A stretch of DNA of 64,000 nucleotides from Sulfuricaulis sp040901545 (GCF_040901545.1 NZ_JBBDYL010000052.1:16655-80654); one strand, 5' to 3'; shown: positions 9,646 to 19,033, counted from the stretch's first letter. Notes: generated by a model not told the origin, from the sequence alone. Numbers and translations are program-made.

Positions 9646-10530
9646 ATGAAATATCTGGAAGATTTTGTCGGCAACACGCCGTTGGTGCGGTTACAACGCC
9701 TGCCGGGAAACACCACTAATGTCATTCTGGCCAAGCTGGAAGGAAATAATCCGGCCGGGTCCGTGAAGGATCGACCGGCGATTTCAATGATCAAACACGC
9801 CGAGGCACGCGGTGAAATCAAGCCTGGCGACACCCTAATCGAGGCGACAAGCGGTAACACCGGGATTGCGCTCGCCATGGCCGCGGCAACAAAGGGCTAC
9901 CGCCTGATCCTGATCATGCCGGAACACATGAGTGCCGAGCGACGCGCCACCATGAAAGCCTTCGGTGCCGAAATTGTTCATGTCACCCGGGAGCAAGGCA
10001 TGGAAGGGGCGCGTGATTTGGCAGACGCGATGGAACGCGAAGGAAAAGGCAGGGTGCTCAACCAATTTTCCAACCCCGACAATCCGCGGGCCCATTATGA
10101 GGGCACCGGACCGGAAATCTGGCGCGACACGGAAGGCAAAATCACCCATTTCGTCAGCTCAATGGGGACAACGGGAACCATCATGGGCGTTTCACGCTTC
10201 ATGAAGGAAAAAAACCCGGCAATTCAGATAATCGGCGTGCAGCCGGCGGAGGGTTCCAGCATCCCGGGGATCCGGGCCTGGCCCAAGGAATATCTTCCCA
10301 AAATTTACGACGCGAATAGAGTCGATCGCATCATGGAGGTCGCAGAACAGGAATCCATCGACATGATGCGAAGACTCGCGCGTGAAGAGGGAATCTTCTG
10401 CGGCGTTTCATCCGGTGGCGCGACACTCGCCACGCTGCGATTATCGAACGAACTGAGGAATGCGGTAATAATCACCGTCATCTGCGATCGCGGTGACCGT
10501 TATATCTCAACGGGTGTGTTTCCGGACTAA
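9646..10530 (+). CDS. cysM: Cysteine synthase B
   Basis: This is a PLP-dependent O-acetylserine sulfhydrylase; CysM-type enzymes also accept thiosulfate. The 294-residue protein has the PLP lysine in NPAGSVKDR (Lys41, as in E. coli CysM), the substrate loop EATSGNTGIAL and the phosphate-binding SMGTTGTIMG. Its short length and the GVQPAEGSSIPGI segment favour CysM over CysK. It is followed after one base by the exonuclease gene. The ATG at 9646 directly begins the conserved sequence. Confidence 0.95.
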   Translation: MKYLEDFVGNTPLVRLQRLPGNTTNVILAKLEGNNPAGSVKDRPAISMIKHAEARGEIKPGDTLIEATSGNTGIALAMAAATKGYRLILIMPEHMSAERRATMKAFGAEIVHVTREQGMEGARDLADAMEREGKGRVLNQFSNPDNPRAHYEGTGPEIWRDTEGKITHFVSSMGTTGTIMGVSRFMKEKNPAIQIIGVQPAEGSSIPGIRAWPKEYLPKIYDANRVDRIMEVAEQESIDMMRRLAREEGIFCGVSSGGATLATLRLSNELRNAVIITVICDRGDRYISTGVFPD

Positions 10531-10531
10531 A

Positions 10532-11302
10532 ATGAACGTTCTCGCTTTCGATATTGAAACTATCCCGGATTTGGCAACCGGCCGAAAAATTTATGATCTG
10601 GAAGGACTAACCGACAAGGACGCGGCTCAAGCCATGTTTTCCAAACGGCGCGAGCAAACCGGGGATTCCGATTTTCTGCGTCACCATCTTCACCACGTGG
10701 TAGCGATCGCTGCCGTGCTGCGCACGGATGACGCCGTGCGTGTCTGGTCGCTGGGAGATCCTGATTCCAGTGAAGCGGAACTCGTCCGTCGCTTCTTTGA
10801 CGGTATCGAGCGGTACACCCCCATCTTGGTTTCCTGGAATGGAAGTGGATTCGACCTCCCGGTGCTGCATTATCGGGCATTGTTCCATGGTATTGCCGCG
10901 CCGCGATACTGGGATACGGGTGAAAATGATCGCGATTTTAAATGGAACAATTATCTGAGCCGCTTTCACTCCCGTCATACGGATTTGATGGACGTGCTGG
11001 CCGGGTATCAGCCGCGTGCCACGGCACCGCTGGATGAGGTGGCACAATTGATCGGCTTGCCCGGCAAACAGGGCCGGCACGGCGCCGAAGTGTGGGACCG
11101 CTACCTGGCTGGAAAAATCGGCGAAATACGCGATTACTGTGAAACCGACGCGCTTAATACCTACTTGATTTATTTGCGGTTTGAACTGATGCGCGGCAAC
11201 CTTGACGAGTCAGGTTGGAAACGTGAATCCGACCTGATTCGAAAATCGTTGCATGAGACGAATAAACCTCATCTGAATGCATTTTTGAATGCCTGGAAGT
11301 GA
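10532..11302 (+). CDS. Predicted 3'-5' exonuclease related to the PolB proofreading domain
   Basis: The start is placed at ATG 10532, which opens MNVLAFDIETIPD right after the cysM stop; the frame is open further upstream but only inside cysM. The 256-residue protein shows the DEDD exonuclease motifs: FDIETIP (Exo I), WNGSGFDLPVL (Exo II) and YCETDALNTY (Exo III). It matches the stand-alone PolB-like exonuclease family (PF10108/COG3298). Its role in DNA metabolism is inferred only. The stop abuts the ATG of rlmD, consistent with one operon. Confidence 0.85.
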   Translation: MNVLAFDIETIPDLATGRKIYDLEGLTDKDAAQAMFSKRREQTGDSDFLRHHLHHVVAIAAVLRTDDAVRVWSLGDPDSSEAELVRRFFDGIERYTPILVSWNGSGFDLPVLHYRALFHGIAAPRYWDTGENDRDFKWNNYLSRFHSRHTDLMDVLAGYQPRATAPLDEVAQLIGLPGKQGRHGAEVWDRYLAGKIGEIRDYCETDALNTYLIYLRFELMRGNLDESGWKRESDLIRKSLHETNKPHLNAFLNAWK

Positions 11303-12673
11303 ATGAATCCGTTCATGGGTGAATTCGAAATGAAACTCCATCTCCGTCCTTCCGATACGAACCGCCCACGCGATGACTTACTCCAGGTCATGATCGATTC
11401 CCTGAATTATGATGGCCGGGGCGTGGCGCGGATGGACGGAAAGACGGTATTTGTCGATGGAGCGCTGCCGGGTGAGTTGGTTGAATTTCAATTCGTTAAA
11501 CGTCACAAAAATTATGATAGCGGCAGTCTTGCCTACATCCTCAAGACCAGCCCGGACCGTACCACGCCACCGTGTCCGCACTTTGGCGTCTGCGGTGGGT
11601 GCGATTTGCAACATCTGAAACCGGATGCCCAAATCCGGGCCAAACAGCAGATACTGTCGGAACACCTAACGCATATCGGCAAAGTACAGCCGGATACCTG
11701 GCTATCGCCCCTTACCGGGCCCGCTTTTGGTTATCGCCGGCGTGCCCGTCTGGGGGTCCGACTGGTTCCAAAAAAAGGCGGCGTGGTGGTCGGATTTCGC
11801 GCGCGGCACCGGAGTTATCTCGCTGATTTAACCACTTGTCCGGTACTGGGGAATAAAATCTCCGACCTGTTGCCGGCCTTGCGCGATCTTATCAGTAGCC
11901 TGTCTTGTCCCAATCGGATACCCCAGCTTGAGTTTGCTTCAGGCGATGCGCATGCGGCGTTTGTTTTTCGGCATTTGGTCCCGCTGGATGAGCAGGACAA
12001 AGCGCGTTTGAAGGCATTTGGCCATGGCCACGGGATTCAGATATACCTGCAAGACAATGGCCCTGATTCGGCTACCGCGCTCTGGCCGTCATCGCCGGAT
12101 GATCTGGCCTACCGGCTAGACGAATTCGATGTAGAAATTCGATTTCGACCCACGGACTTCGTTCAGATCAACGCTCCCGTCAATCGCCAAATGGTCAGCC
12201 AGGCTATCAAGTTACTCGATCTCAATGGAGATCAAGCGGTTTTGGACCTATTCAGCGGTGTGGGTAACTTCACGCTACCTGTCGCCAAACGGGCAAGACG
12301 GTCTCTTGGGGTAGAAGCCAATCCAGGCCTCATCCAACGCGCGCGCAGCAATGCAATTTTAAATGGCATTACGAATGCCAATTTTATCGCCGCCGATCTT
12401 TACCGCGCGGATGGTTCGGCGCCTTGGCTTGATTTTCATGCCGACCGGCTGTTGCTTGACCCACCGCGGAGCGGGGCAATGGCGGCCATCAAACGGCTCA
12501 ATCCGCCTTACCCGTCAAGAATAGTCTATGTGTCCTGCCATCCTGCGACCCTGGCCCGTGACAGCGAATACCTCGTGCATGTACTCGGCTACAGATTGGC
12601 GGCGGCTGGCATAGTCGATATGTTCCCTCAAACCAGCCATATGGAATCCATGGCCCTCTTTGTCCGCGCTTAA
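11303..12673 (+). CDS. rlmD: 23S rRNA (uracil-1939-C5)-methyltransferase
   Basis: A SAM-dependent RNA m5U methyltransferase of the TrmA/RlmD family, 456 residues. It has an N-terminal TRAM domain (about 20-85), an iron-sulfur cluster motif CPHFGVCGGCDLQ (about 90-102), the SAM-binding VLDLFSGVGNFTLP, DPPRSG, and the catalytic cysteine in SCHPATLARD. The Fe-S cysteines point to RlmD rather than TrmA. The ATG at 11303 touches the previous stop; in-frame ATGs at 11315 and 11330 are possible, and no start has a strong Shine-Dalgarno sequence. Confidence 0.92.
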   Translation: MNPFMGEFEMKLHLRPSDTNRPRDDLLQVMIDSLNYDGRGVARMDGKTVFVDGALPGELVEFQFVKRHKNYDSGSLAYILKTSPDRTTPPCPHFGVCGGCDLQHLKPDAQIRAKQQILSEHLTHIGKVQPDTWLSPLTGPAFGYRRRARLGVRLVPKKGGVVVGFRARHRSYLADLTTCPVLGNKISDLLPALRDLISSLSCPNRIPQLEFASGDAHAAFVFRHLVPLDEQDKARLKAFGHGHGIQIYLQDNGPDSATALWPSSPDDLAYRLDEFDVEIRFRPTDFVQINAPVNRQMVSQAIKLLDLNGDQAVLDLFSGVGNFTLPVAKRARRSLGVEANPGLIQRARSNAILNGITNANFIAADLYRADGSAPWLDFHADRLLLDPPRSGAMAAIKRLNPPYPSRIVYVSCHPATLARDSEYLVHVLGYRLAAAGIVDMFPQTSHMESMALFVRA

Positions 12674-12681
12674 ACTGTCCA

Positions 12682-13170
12682 GTGACTGAACTCGTAATCG
12701 ATGTGGATATCACGAGACAGACGTTGATGCTTAAGAACGCTCACGGCCGTGTATTCATGCAATGTTCCGTATCCACAGCACTAAACGGGGCGGGGGAGGA
12801 GATCGGAAGCGAAAAAACCCCGCGTGGTGCGCATTACATACGGGCAAAAATAGGTGCGGGGATGCCGGCGAATACGGTATTCGTGTCACGCCGTCCCACC
12901 GGCGAGATATATACACCTCAATTACGCGTCGCCTTTCCGGCCCGAGACTGGATTTTGACGCGCATCCTTTGGTTGTGCGGCCTCGAGCCTGGGAAAAACC
13001 GCCTCGGAAAGGTGGATACCATGCAGCGATACGTGTACATCCACGGTTGTCCTGACGATGACCCCATCGGCGAACCAGGCTCGCATGGCTGCATCAAGAT
13101 GCGCAATGGCGAGATTATCGAACTTTTCGACCGTGTGGTGCCGGGCACACGGGTTCATATCCGGGACTGA
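12682..13170 (+). CDS. YkuD-fold L,D-transpeptidase/L,D-carboxypeptidase without signal peptide
   Basis: This 162-residue protein is almost entirely a YkuD catalytic domain: the conserved HGCP...GSHGCIKM signature (about residues 118-138) supplies catalytic His and Cys. It starts at a GTG (12682) and has no signal peptide or membrane segment, so it should be cytoplasmic. Most YkuD proteins cross-link peptidoglycan in the periplasm, but cytoplasmic YkuD enzymes such as Acinetobacter ElsL act as L,D-carboxypeptidases in peptidoglycan recycling. The next gene, two bases on, is nagZ, a cytoplasmic recycling enzyme, which supports that reading. Confidence 0.85.
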   Translation: MTELVIDVDITRQTLMLKNAHGRVFMQCSVSTALNGAGEEIGSEKTPRGAHYIRAKIGAGMPANTVFVSRRPTGEIYTPQLRVAFPARDWILTRILWLCGLEPGKNRLGKVDTMQRYVYIHGCPDDDPIGEPGSHGCIKMRNGEIIELFDRVVPGTRVHIRD

Positions 13171-13172
13171 CG

Positions 13173-14192
13173 ATGCCACTCGGCCCTGTAATGCTGGATG
13201 TGGAAGGCTTGAAGTTGTCTGCCGTGGAGCGAGAACGTCTGACGCACCCGCTGGTTGGCGGCGTCATCCTGTTTTCCAGAAATTATGCGTCTCTCGAACA
13301 ACTCGATGCCCTGGTTAGCAACATTCATGATTTGAGAGAACCGGAACTCCTGGTAGCCGTCGATCATGAAGGCGGCAGAATTCAGCGGTTTCGTGACGGC
13401 TTCACCGCGCTTCCCGCGATACGGCGCCTGGGCCACATCCACGATGAAAATCCCAAACGAGCCCGACGGCTGTCAGAGACCAGTGGATGGCTCATGGCAA
13501 CCGAATTACGCACCGCGGGAGTGGACTTCAGTTTCGCACCGGTGCTCGATCTTGACCGCGGATTGAACCAGGTTATCGGCGACCGGGCGTTTCACAGGCA
13601 TCCCGAAACGGTTGCCGATCTCGCCCACGCCTACATGCGCGGCATGCACCGAGCTGGAATGGCTGCCACCGGGAAGCATTTTCCAGGGCATGGTGGCGTG
13701 GCGGCGGACTCGCACTTGGCCTTGCCGGTGGATGATCGCCCGCTGGTCGACATCCTGACGGAAGACGCCATCCCGTTCGAACGAATGATCCATTACGGCC
13801 TGGAAGGCATGATGCCGGCACACGTGCTTTTCCCCCGCGTGGATGAGCTGCCTCCCGGGTTTTCACGGGCCTGGCTTACGCGAATATTAAGGGGACAGAT
13901 GGGTTTTCAGGGTGTCATTTTCAGTGATGATCTTTCCATGGAAGCGGCAAAAAGCGCGGGTGATGTGGTGACACGGGCAATAACGGCGCTAGCGGCCGGA
14001 TGCGACATGGTACTGGTCTGCAACGATACGCCGAGCGCTGATCGAATTCTCGCCGGCCTGAGTCAGCATGATGATCCGGTTTCACACCTGAGGCTGGTGC
14101 GTATGCGTGGTCGAGATCGCCCGTTACGCAAACAGCTCGCACAGGATCAGGGATATCGTGATGCCGTGAGGGCGGTTTCCGGATTCGCGTAA
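13173..14192 (+). CDS. nagZ: Beta-N-acetylhexosaminidase NagZ
   Basis: This glycoside hydrolase family 3 enzyme removes N-acetylglucosamine from anhydro-muropeptides in the cytoplasm during peptidoglycan recycling. The 339-residue protein contains the GH3 NagZ signature with KHFPGHG (about residues 167-173), the loop with GGVAADSH carrying the catalytic histidine, and SDDLSMEAA with the nucleophilic aspartate (about 250). Length matches the family. It has no signal peptide and is probably co-transcribed with the YkuD gene 2 bases upstream. Confidence 0.95.
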   Translation: MPLGPVMLDVEGLKLSAVERERLTHPLVGGVILFSRNYASLEQLDALVSNIHDLREPELLVAVDHEGGRIQRFRDGFTALPAIRRLGHIHDENPKRARRLSETSGWLMATELRTAGVDFSFAPVLDLDRGLNQVIGDRAFHRHPETVADLAHAYMRGMHRAGMAATGKHFPGHGGVAADSHLALPVDDRPLVDILTEDAIPFERMIHYGLEGMMPAHVLFPRVDELPPGFSRAWLTRILRGQMGFQGVIFSDDLSMEAAKSAGDVVTRAITALAAGCDMVLVCNDTPSADRILAGLSQHDDPVSHLRLVRMRGRDRPLRKQLAQDQGYRDAVRAVSGFA

Positions 14193-14273
14193 ACAAAATT
14201 ATTGATTCGTGCCGAAGATGTCCGATAATAAGCGTTAGACAACATTGCCGTCGTCAGCAGGGGGTACTCGGAA

Positions 14274-15158
14274 TTGGATTTGCTTAAACCGCTTCGAAAA
14301 ATGAAGCTTGAGAGCTTCAACAATCTCACCAAAACGCTGAGTTTCAATATCTACGACATCAGCTATGCCCCCAGCGAACAAGAACAACAGGAATACCTTG
14401 CGTATATCGATGAGGCTTACAATGCCGAGCGGTTGACCACCATTTTGTCCGAAGTGGCCAGCATTATCGGTGCCAATGTACTGAACATCGCTCATCAGGA
14501 TTATGATCCTCAGGGCGCCAGCGTCACCATGCTGATTTCCGAACTGCCCATCCAGGAAGAACCGCTCAACCCGGAAGCCCCCGGACCGCTGCCTGACGCC
14601 ACGCATAACCGCCAGAACCGCAGCGTGCAGACCAGTCTTTCCTTGGATGCCGAAAAGCCTTCCAAGGAATCTGTGGTTGCCCATCTCGACAAGAGCCACA
14701 TTACCGTACATACCTACCCGGAATCCCATCCGGACAACGGCATAGCCTCTTTTCGCGCCGACATTGACGTGTCTACCTGCGGAAAAATTTCACCGTTGCG
14801 CGCGTTGAATTACCTGATTCACAGTTTCGAGTCGGATATTGTCATTATTGACTACCGGGTGCGCGGATTCACTCGCGATGTGAAGGGAACCAAACATTAC
14901 ATCGATCATAAAATCAACTCGATACAAAATTTCGTCGATAAAAACACGCTTTCACGATATCAGGCGATTGATGTAAATGTTTATCAGGAAAATATATTTC
15001 ATACAAAAATGATGTTGAAAGATTCCAAACTTGATAACTATCTGTTTGGCGTCCGCGAAACCGACATTACCCCGCCGGAAACCAAGGTTATTACCCAGCG
15101 CTTGCGGCATGAAATGGCGGAAATATTCTACGGCAGCAACATGGTTCGGGTGATCTGA
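14274..15158 (+). CDS. speD: S-adenosylmethionine decarboxylase proenzyme with an extra loop
   Basis: SpeD supplies the aminopropyl donor for spermidine synthesis. The protein is the large E. coli-type proenzyme that self-cleaves to form a pyruvoyl group: the site is Lys140-Ser141 in LDKSHITVHTYPE, followed by STCGKISPL and KMMLK motifs. Compared with E. coli SpeD as I remember it, about 24 residues are inserted at roughly 108-131, just before the cleavage site. The start is TTG 14274, with a G-rich ribosome site about 9 bases upstream; the in-frame ATG at 14301 has no visible ribosome site but begins where the E. coli homology begins. No speE is present here. Confidence 0.92.
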   Translation: MDLLKPLRKMKLESFNNLTKTLSFNIYDISYAPSEQEQQEYLAYIDEAYNAERLTTILSEVASIIGANVLNIAHQDYDPQGASVTMLISELPIQEEPLNPEAPGPLPDATHNRQNRSVQTSLSLDAEKPSKESVVAHLDKSHITVHTYPESHPDNGIASFRADIDVSTCGKISPLRALNYLIHSFESDIVIIDYRVRGFTRDVKGTKHYIDHKINSIQNFVDKNTLSRYQAIDVNVYQENIFHTKMMLKDSKLDNYLFGVRETDITPPETKVITQRLRHEMAEIFYGSNMVRVI

Positions 15159-15328
15159 CCTGGTTATTGAAACGCACCTCCGGGGGCGGCCGGTCTGGCA
15201 CGAACTTTTTTCTAGACTACGCGCAACCGTAACCTTACTCTGATCGCGCATAAATCGGTTCGTTTTTTGTTGTCGTTTGTGCAGAATGTCGGCTAGCATG
15301 CCGTTTCTGATTTTTTTGATTTGCCCCG

Positions 15329-15967
15329 ATGCCAGAATTTGATCATGATTGTCTCGCCTGTCCGCGCCTGGCGAGCCATCTTTCGCGTGTTCGCAATATG
15401 TACCCGCACTATCATGCACGGCCTGTCCCGCCCTTTGGCGACCCAAAGGCACGACTGTTGATAATAGGACTGGCACCTGGCATGCACGGCGCCAACCGAA
15501 CCGGTCGGCCCTTTACCGGCGACCATGCCGGCATCCTATTATACGAAACTCTCTATCGTCATGGACTCGCAGACAGACCGGAATCTCGATCAGCTACAGA
15601 CGGACTTGAATTGAAAAACTGTCGCATCACGAATGCCGTCAAATGTCTTCCCCCGGGGAACAAACCTCTGCCTGGTGAAATAGCGACTTGTAATCTTTAT
15701 CTCAAAACGGAACTGCAAAAAATGCCAGCTGGAAGCGTCACGCTCGCCCTCGGAACTGTCGCTCACGATGCCGTGTTGCAAGCATGTAATTTGAAACGCA
15801 AAAATTACCCTTTCTCACATGGAGCTCACTACTGTATTGAAGGCCGATTGCACCTGCTGGATTCATATCACTGCAGCCGCTACAACACGCAAACCAAACG
15901 GCTTACCGCAGAGATGTTCGACCGGATTGTGGCTAGGGCCATTCATTTGCTCACGATCGAGACATGA
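15329..15967 (+). CDS. Uracil-DNA glycosylase, family 5 (UdgB)-like
   Basis: The 212-residue protein has the family 4/5 uracil-DNA glycosylase motifs: GLAPGMHGANRTGRPFTGD near residue 47, which lacks the catalytic acid of classical UDGs as in family 5, and the C-terminal SYHCSRYNTQTKRLT (family 5 usually SYHxSxxNTxTxRLT). N-terminal cysteines (CLACPRL) and CLPPGNK...C fit the iron-sulfur cluster of this family. It removes uracil and related damaged bases from DNA. Its stop overlaps the uvrC start by four bases (15964-15967), coupling two DNA-repair genes. Confidence 0.85.
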   Translation: MPEFDHDCLACPRLASHLSRVRNMYPHYHARPVPPFGDPKARLLIIGLAPGMHGANRTGRPFTGDHAGILLYETLYRHGLADRPESRSATDGLELKNCRITNAVKCLPPGNKPLPGEIATCNLYLKTELQKMPAGSVTLALGTVAHDAVLQACNLKRKNYPFSHGAHYCIEGRLHLLDSYHCSRYNTQTKRLTAEMFDRIVARAIHLLTIET

Positions 15968-17799
15968 TGAGTTCAATTTCGAGAAATTTGTTTAAAAACC
16001 TGCCCTCGCAGCCCGGTGTTTATCAGATGCTTGGAAACAAGGGTGAAGTGCTCTACGTTGGCAAGGCGCGTAATTTGCGCAAGCGGGTGCAAAGTTATTT
16101 TCGTGATAACGGGTTGCCGCCGCGTGTTTTGGCTTTGATGCAGCAAGTGGTGGCCATTGAAACGACAGTGACTCACACAGAAAACGAAGCTTTGTTGGTG
16201 GAGAATAATCTTATCAAGTCGATTCATCCACGTTACAACATTCTATTGCGCGACGATAAAAGCTATCCGTATATTTTCGTATCAGATGGCCAGCAATTTC
16301 CTCGAATTGGTTTCCATCGTGGCGCCAAGAGGGAGAAGGGGCGTTATTTCGGGCCTTATCCATCTGCATATGCCGTACATGAAACGCTCAATCAGCTCCA
16401 AAAGATATTCCGTGTCCGTCAGTGCCGGGACAGTTTTTTCAGAAATCGATCGCGTCCCTGTCTTCAGTACCAGATCAAGCGCTGTTCCGCGCCCTGTGTG
16501 AATATGATAGACCCTGAAAGATATCGTGCTGACGTGCAACAAGCGATAATGTTCATGGAAGGGCGCAACCAAGCTATCCTTCGCGAAAGCATCAAGAAAA
16601 TGGAACGCGCATCGGATCAGCAGGACTATGAAGCCGCTGCAGTTTTTCGAGACCGGATCGCCATTTTCAAGCGCATTCAGGAGCGCCAGTACGTTTCCGG
16701 TGGAGGAGGGGATGCCGATGTGCTGGCGGTGGCGGTTACGCCCGAATTAGCCTGCGTGGCCGTTAGCTTCATTCGAGGCGGACAAAATCTCGGCAGTAAA
16801 TCCTTTTTCCCGCGAATGGGCGCTGAAACCGATCCCGGGGAAATTCTGTCTGCATTTATGCCGCAATATTATCTTTCCGAGACCGGAACCGGAGGTCGGA
16901 CCATCCCTCCGCATATATACCTAAACGAGCCGATAACCGATATAAACCTCCTGGAAAGCGTGTTCTCGCAAAAGGCGGGGAAAAAAATTGTACTATCCCT
17001 TGGCCGGCGCGGGTCGGCTCGTCGCTGGGTTCAGATGGCCAGGATCAACGCGAATGAGTCGCTCCGCCGCAAACTGGCGGATAAAGTGGATATGCGAACC
17101 CGTTTTGACGCCCTGCGTGATGCTTTGGCGCTCGAGGCAACCCCGGAACGCGTGGAATGTTTTGATGTCAGCCACACCATGGGTGAAGCGACGGTTGCCT
17201 CCTGTGTTGTCTTCGATGTAGGCGGACCGGTCAAATCGGATTATCGTCGTTTTAACATTAAATCAATTGAACCGGGTGACGATTATGGGGCGCTTACACA
17301 GGCTTTGACGAGACGCTACCGCCAGGTCAAGGAAGGTGGGGGCCGGCTGCCTGATTTGTTGATGATTGACGGCGGGAAAGGCCAGCTGTCCACCACTGAA
17401 GCTGTGTTGCAGGAGCTGCAGCTGGAAGGCGTCAAGCTCGTGGCCGTGGCCAAAGGCCACGATCGCAAACCCGGAAGGGAGCAGCTGTTTTTAAGTGGAT
17501 CCAGCCGGGGCATTGCGCTTCCTGCCACATCCGCTGCGCTTCATCTGATCCAGCAAATCCGGGACGAAGCGCATCGATTTGCCATCGCCGGTCACCGGGC
17601 GCGGCGGGGCAAGGCGCGCACCACTTCGGCCCTCGAGGGAATATCGGGCATCGGCGGCCGGCGCCGTCAGGCACTGCTCAAGAACTTCGGCGGCCTGCGT
17701 GAGGTCGCCCGGGCCGGGGTCGAAGATCTCTCACGCGTGCCGGGTATCAGTCCAAAGCTCGCGCAAAAGATTTATGATGTGTTTCACGTTGAGGAATAA
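15964..17799 (+). CDS. uvrC: Excinuclease ABC subunit C
   Basis: UvrC makes both incisions in nucleotide excision repair. The 611-residue protein shows the N-terminal GIY-YIG nuclease (PGVYQMLG...VLYVGKARNLRKRV, residues 18-45), a cysteine cluster around CRDSFF...CLQYQIKRCSAPC, a UVR domain (about 200-235), the RNase H-like endonuclease half with ECFDVSH and MIDGGKGQ, and C-terminal helix-hairpin-helix motifs. Full length for the family. The ATG at 15964 overlaps the glycosylase stop; 15967 is an alternative in-frame ATG. pgsA follows after 247 bases, as in E. coli. Confidence 0.97.
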   Translation: MMSSISRNLFKNLPSQPGVYQMLGNKGEVLYVGKARNLRKRVQSYFRDNGLPPRVLALMQQVVAIETTVTHTENEALLVENNLIKSIHPRYNILLRDDKSYPYIFVSDGQQFPRIGFHRGAKREKGRYFGPYPSAYAVHETLNQLQKIFRVRQCRDSFFRNRSRPCLQYQIKRCSAPCVNMIDPERYRADVQQAIMFMEGRNQAILRESIKKMERASDQQDYEAAAVFRDRIAIFKRIQERQYVSGGGGDADVLAVAVTPELACVAVSFIRGGQNLGSKSFFPRMGAETDPGEILSAFMPQYYLSETGTGGRTIPPHIYLNEPITDINLLESVFSQKAGKKIVLSLGRRGSARRWVQMARINANESLRRKLADKVDMRTRFDALRDALALEATPERVECFDVSHTMGEATVASCVVFDVGGPVKSDYRRFNIKSIEPGDDYGALTQALTRRYRQVKEGGGRLPDLLMIDGGKGQLSTTEAVLQELQLEGVKLVAVAKGHDRKPGREQLFLSGSSRGIALPATSAALHLIQQIRDEAHRFAIAGHRARRGKARTTSALEGISGIGGRRRQALLKNFGGLREVARAGVEDLSRVPGISPKLAQKIYDVFHVEE

Positions 17800-18046
17800 T
17801 AAGAGAAACATTGCTATGCGCAACCACGCCTCAAATCAATTTTTCACCAGCTCCTAAATGGGGAGACGCCTGTTTGCCAAACGAGGTGCTTTTGAAATAA
17901 GGCGCCTGGACGCTCACTCCAGAAAATTCATCCATAGCGTTTACATTAGTTAGTTAGAATGCAGCGACGCCAAGCGGATATATTGACTAAAGGATACCAT
18001 CAAGCACCGGTATGCACCGGGTGTTTGCGGTTAATGTGAGCCTAAC

Positions 18047-18634
18047 ATGCTTCTAAACGCACCCAATATGCTCACGTTTCTGCGCATCGCCTTGATCCCG
18101 GCGTTTATCATGGCGTATCACTGGACCCATCCGTGGGCCAACATGTTCGCCACCGGGCTGTTTGTCCTGGCCGCGCTCACCGACTGGCTGGATGGCTACT
18201 TGGCGCGCAAACTCGAGCAGACTTCGCCCTTAGGAACCTTCCTCGACCCGGTGGCCGACAAGCTCATGGTCGCGGCGGCGCTGGTCATGCTGGTGGCCGA
18301 TCCCAAGGTGCATCTGCACGTGCTGGATCTGCGCCTGTTTGCCGTGATGGTGCTGGTGATTGTCGGGCGCGAGATCGCCGTATCGGCACTGCGTGAATGG
18401 ATGTCAGAAGTGGGCAAACGTTCGCACGTCGCAGTGTCTTTTGTGGGCAAGATTAAAACCTCCTCGCAGATGATTGCTATTCCGTTCCTGCTGTGGCAAA
18501 AACCCTTATTTGGGCTGCCGATTTTTCGGATCGGTGAAATTCTGCTTTATTTTGCCGCGGCTCTGACCCTTTGGTCCATGCTTATCTATCTCAAGGCCGC
18601 ATGGCCTAATCTCATTTCTCCACGATCACATTAA
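18047..18634 (+). CDS. pgsA: CDP-diacylglycerol--glycerol-3-phosphate 3-phosphatidyltransferase
   Basis: PgsA makes phosphatidylglycerol phosphate, committing CDP-diacylglycerol to acidic phospholipids at the inner membrane. The 195-residue protein carries the CDP-alcohol phosphotransferase signature DG-x2-AR-x8-G-x3-D-x3-D in DWLDGYLARK...GTFLDPVADK (about residues 45-68) and several hydrophobic helices. The order uvrC-pgsA-tRNA-Gly-Cys-Leu is the same as in E. coli, which strengthens the call. Confidence 0.95.
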   Translation: MLLNAPNMLTFLRIALIPAFIMAYHWTHPWANMFATGLFVLAALTDWLDGYLARKLEQTSPLGTFLDPVADKLMVAAALVMLVADPKVHLHVLDLRLFAVMVLVIVGREIAVSALREWMSEVGKRSHVAVSFVGKIKTSSQMIAIPFLLWQKPLFGLPIFRIGEILLYFAAALTLWSMLIYLKAAWPNLISPRSH

Positions 18635-18917
18635 AACTTTTCGTAAATTAAACATATAGATTTCTGTTCTCTCTAATGCGAAACATGAATATTCAATTAT
18701 GGATAAATAGGCTTGCTTTCTGTTCCGGAAAGGGCAGCCGCTGCGTTTGGGAATGTAGGGGCTGATACAGGGAAAACGTTGAATACGAATTGTAACCGTA
18801 GGCCTGCCGTGACTGCTTGGCATAATTTCCACGCCAATGTCCGGTCTAAGTTTAAATATATTTATTTCTCCATGAATCGTAAGTGACTAAACAAAAAGGA
18901 AATAACAGCATGTTTGC
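18635..18917. other. Spacer between pgsA and the tRNA operon
   Basis: This is AT-rich in places with no convincing gene or RNA. It ends in the tRNA promoter described separately. Confidence 0.4.
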
Positions 18918-18945
18918 TTGACAGCGAGGCGGCCACGCTTACAAT
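18918..18945 (+). promoter_or_regulatory. Sigma-70 promoter of the tRNA operon
   Basis: TTGACA at 18918-18923 and TACAAT at 18940-18945 are separated by 16 bases, nearly the consensus. Transcription should begin near 18952, a few bases before the first tRNA at 18958. The short GC-rich stretch after the -10 (GCATGTCCGC) resembles the discriminator of stable-RNA promoters under stringent control. Confidence 0.8.
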
Positions 18946-18957
18946 GCATGTCCGCAC

Positions 18958-19033
18958 GCGGGAATAGCTCAGTTGGTAGAGCGCAACCTTGCCAAGGTTG
19001 AGGTCGCGAGTTCGAGCCTCGTTTCCCGCTCCA
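18958..19033 (+). tRNA. glyW: tRNA-Gly (GCC)
   Basis: A 76-base cloverleaf: acceptor GCGGGAA pairs with TTCCCGC, anticodon loop contains TTGCCAA (GCC), the T-arm has GTTCGAGCC, and CCA is encoded. First gene of a Gly-Cys-Leu tRNA cluster downstream of pgsA, as in E. coli. Confidence 0.97.

Noticed and set aside
17800..18046. Small RNA or terminator between uvrC and pgsA
   Set aside because: Short complementary stretches exist, but no stable GC stem with a T-run or conserved RNA pattern could be identified.
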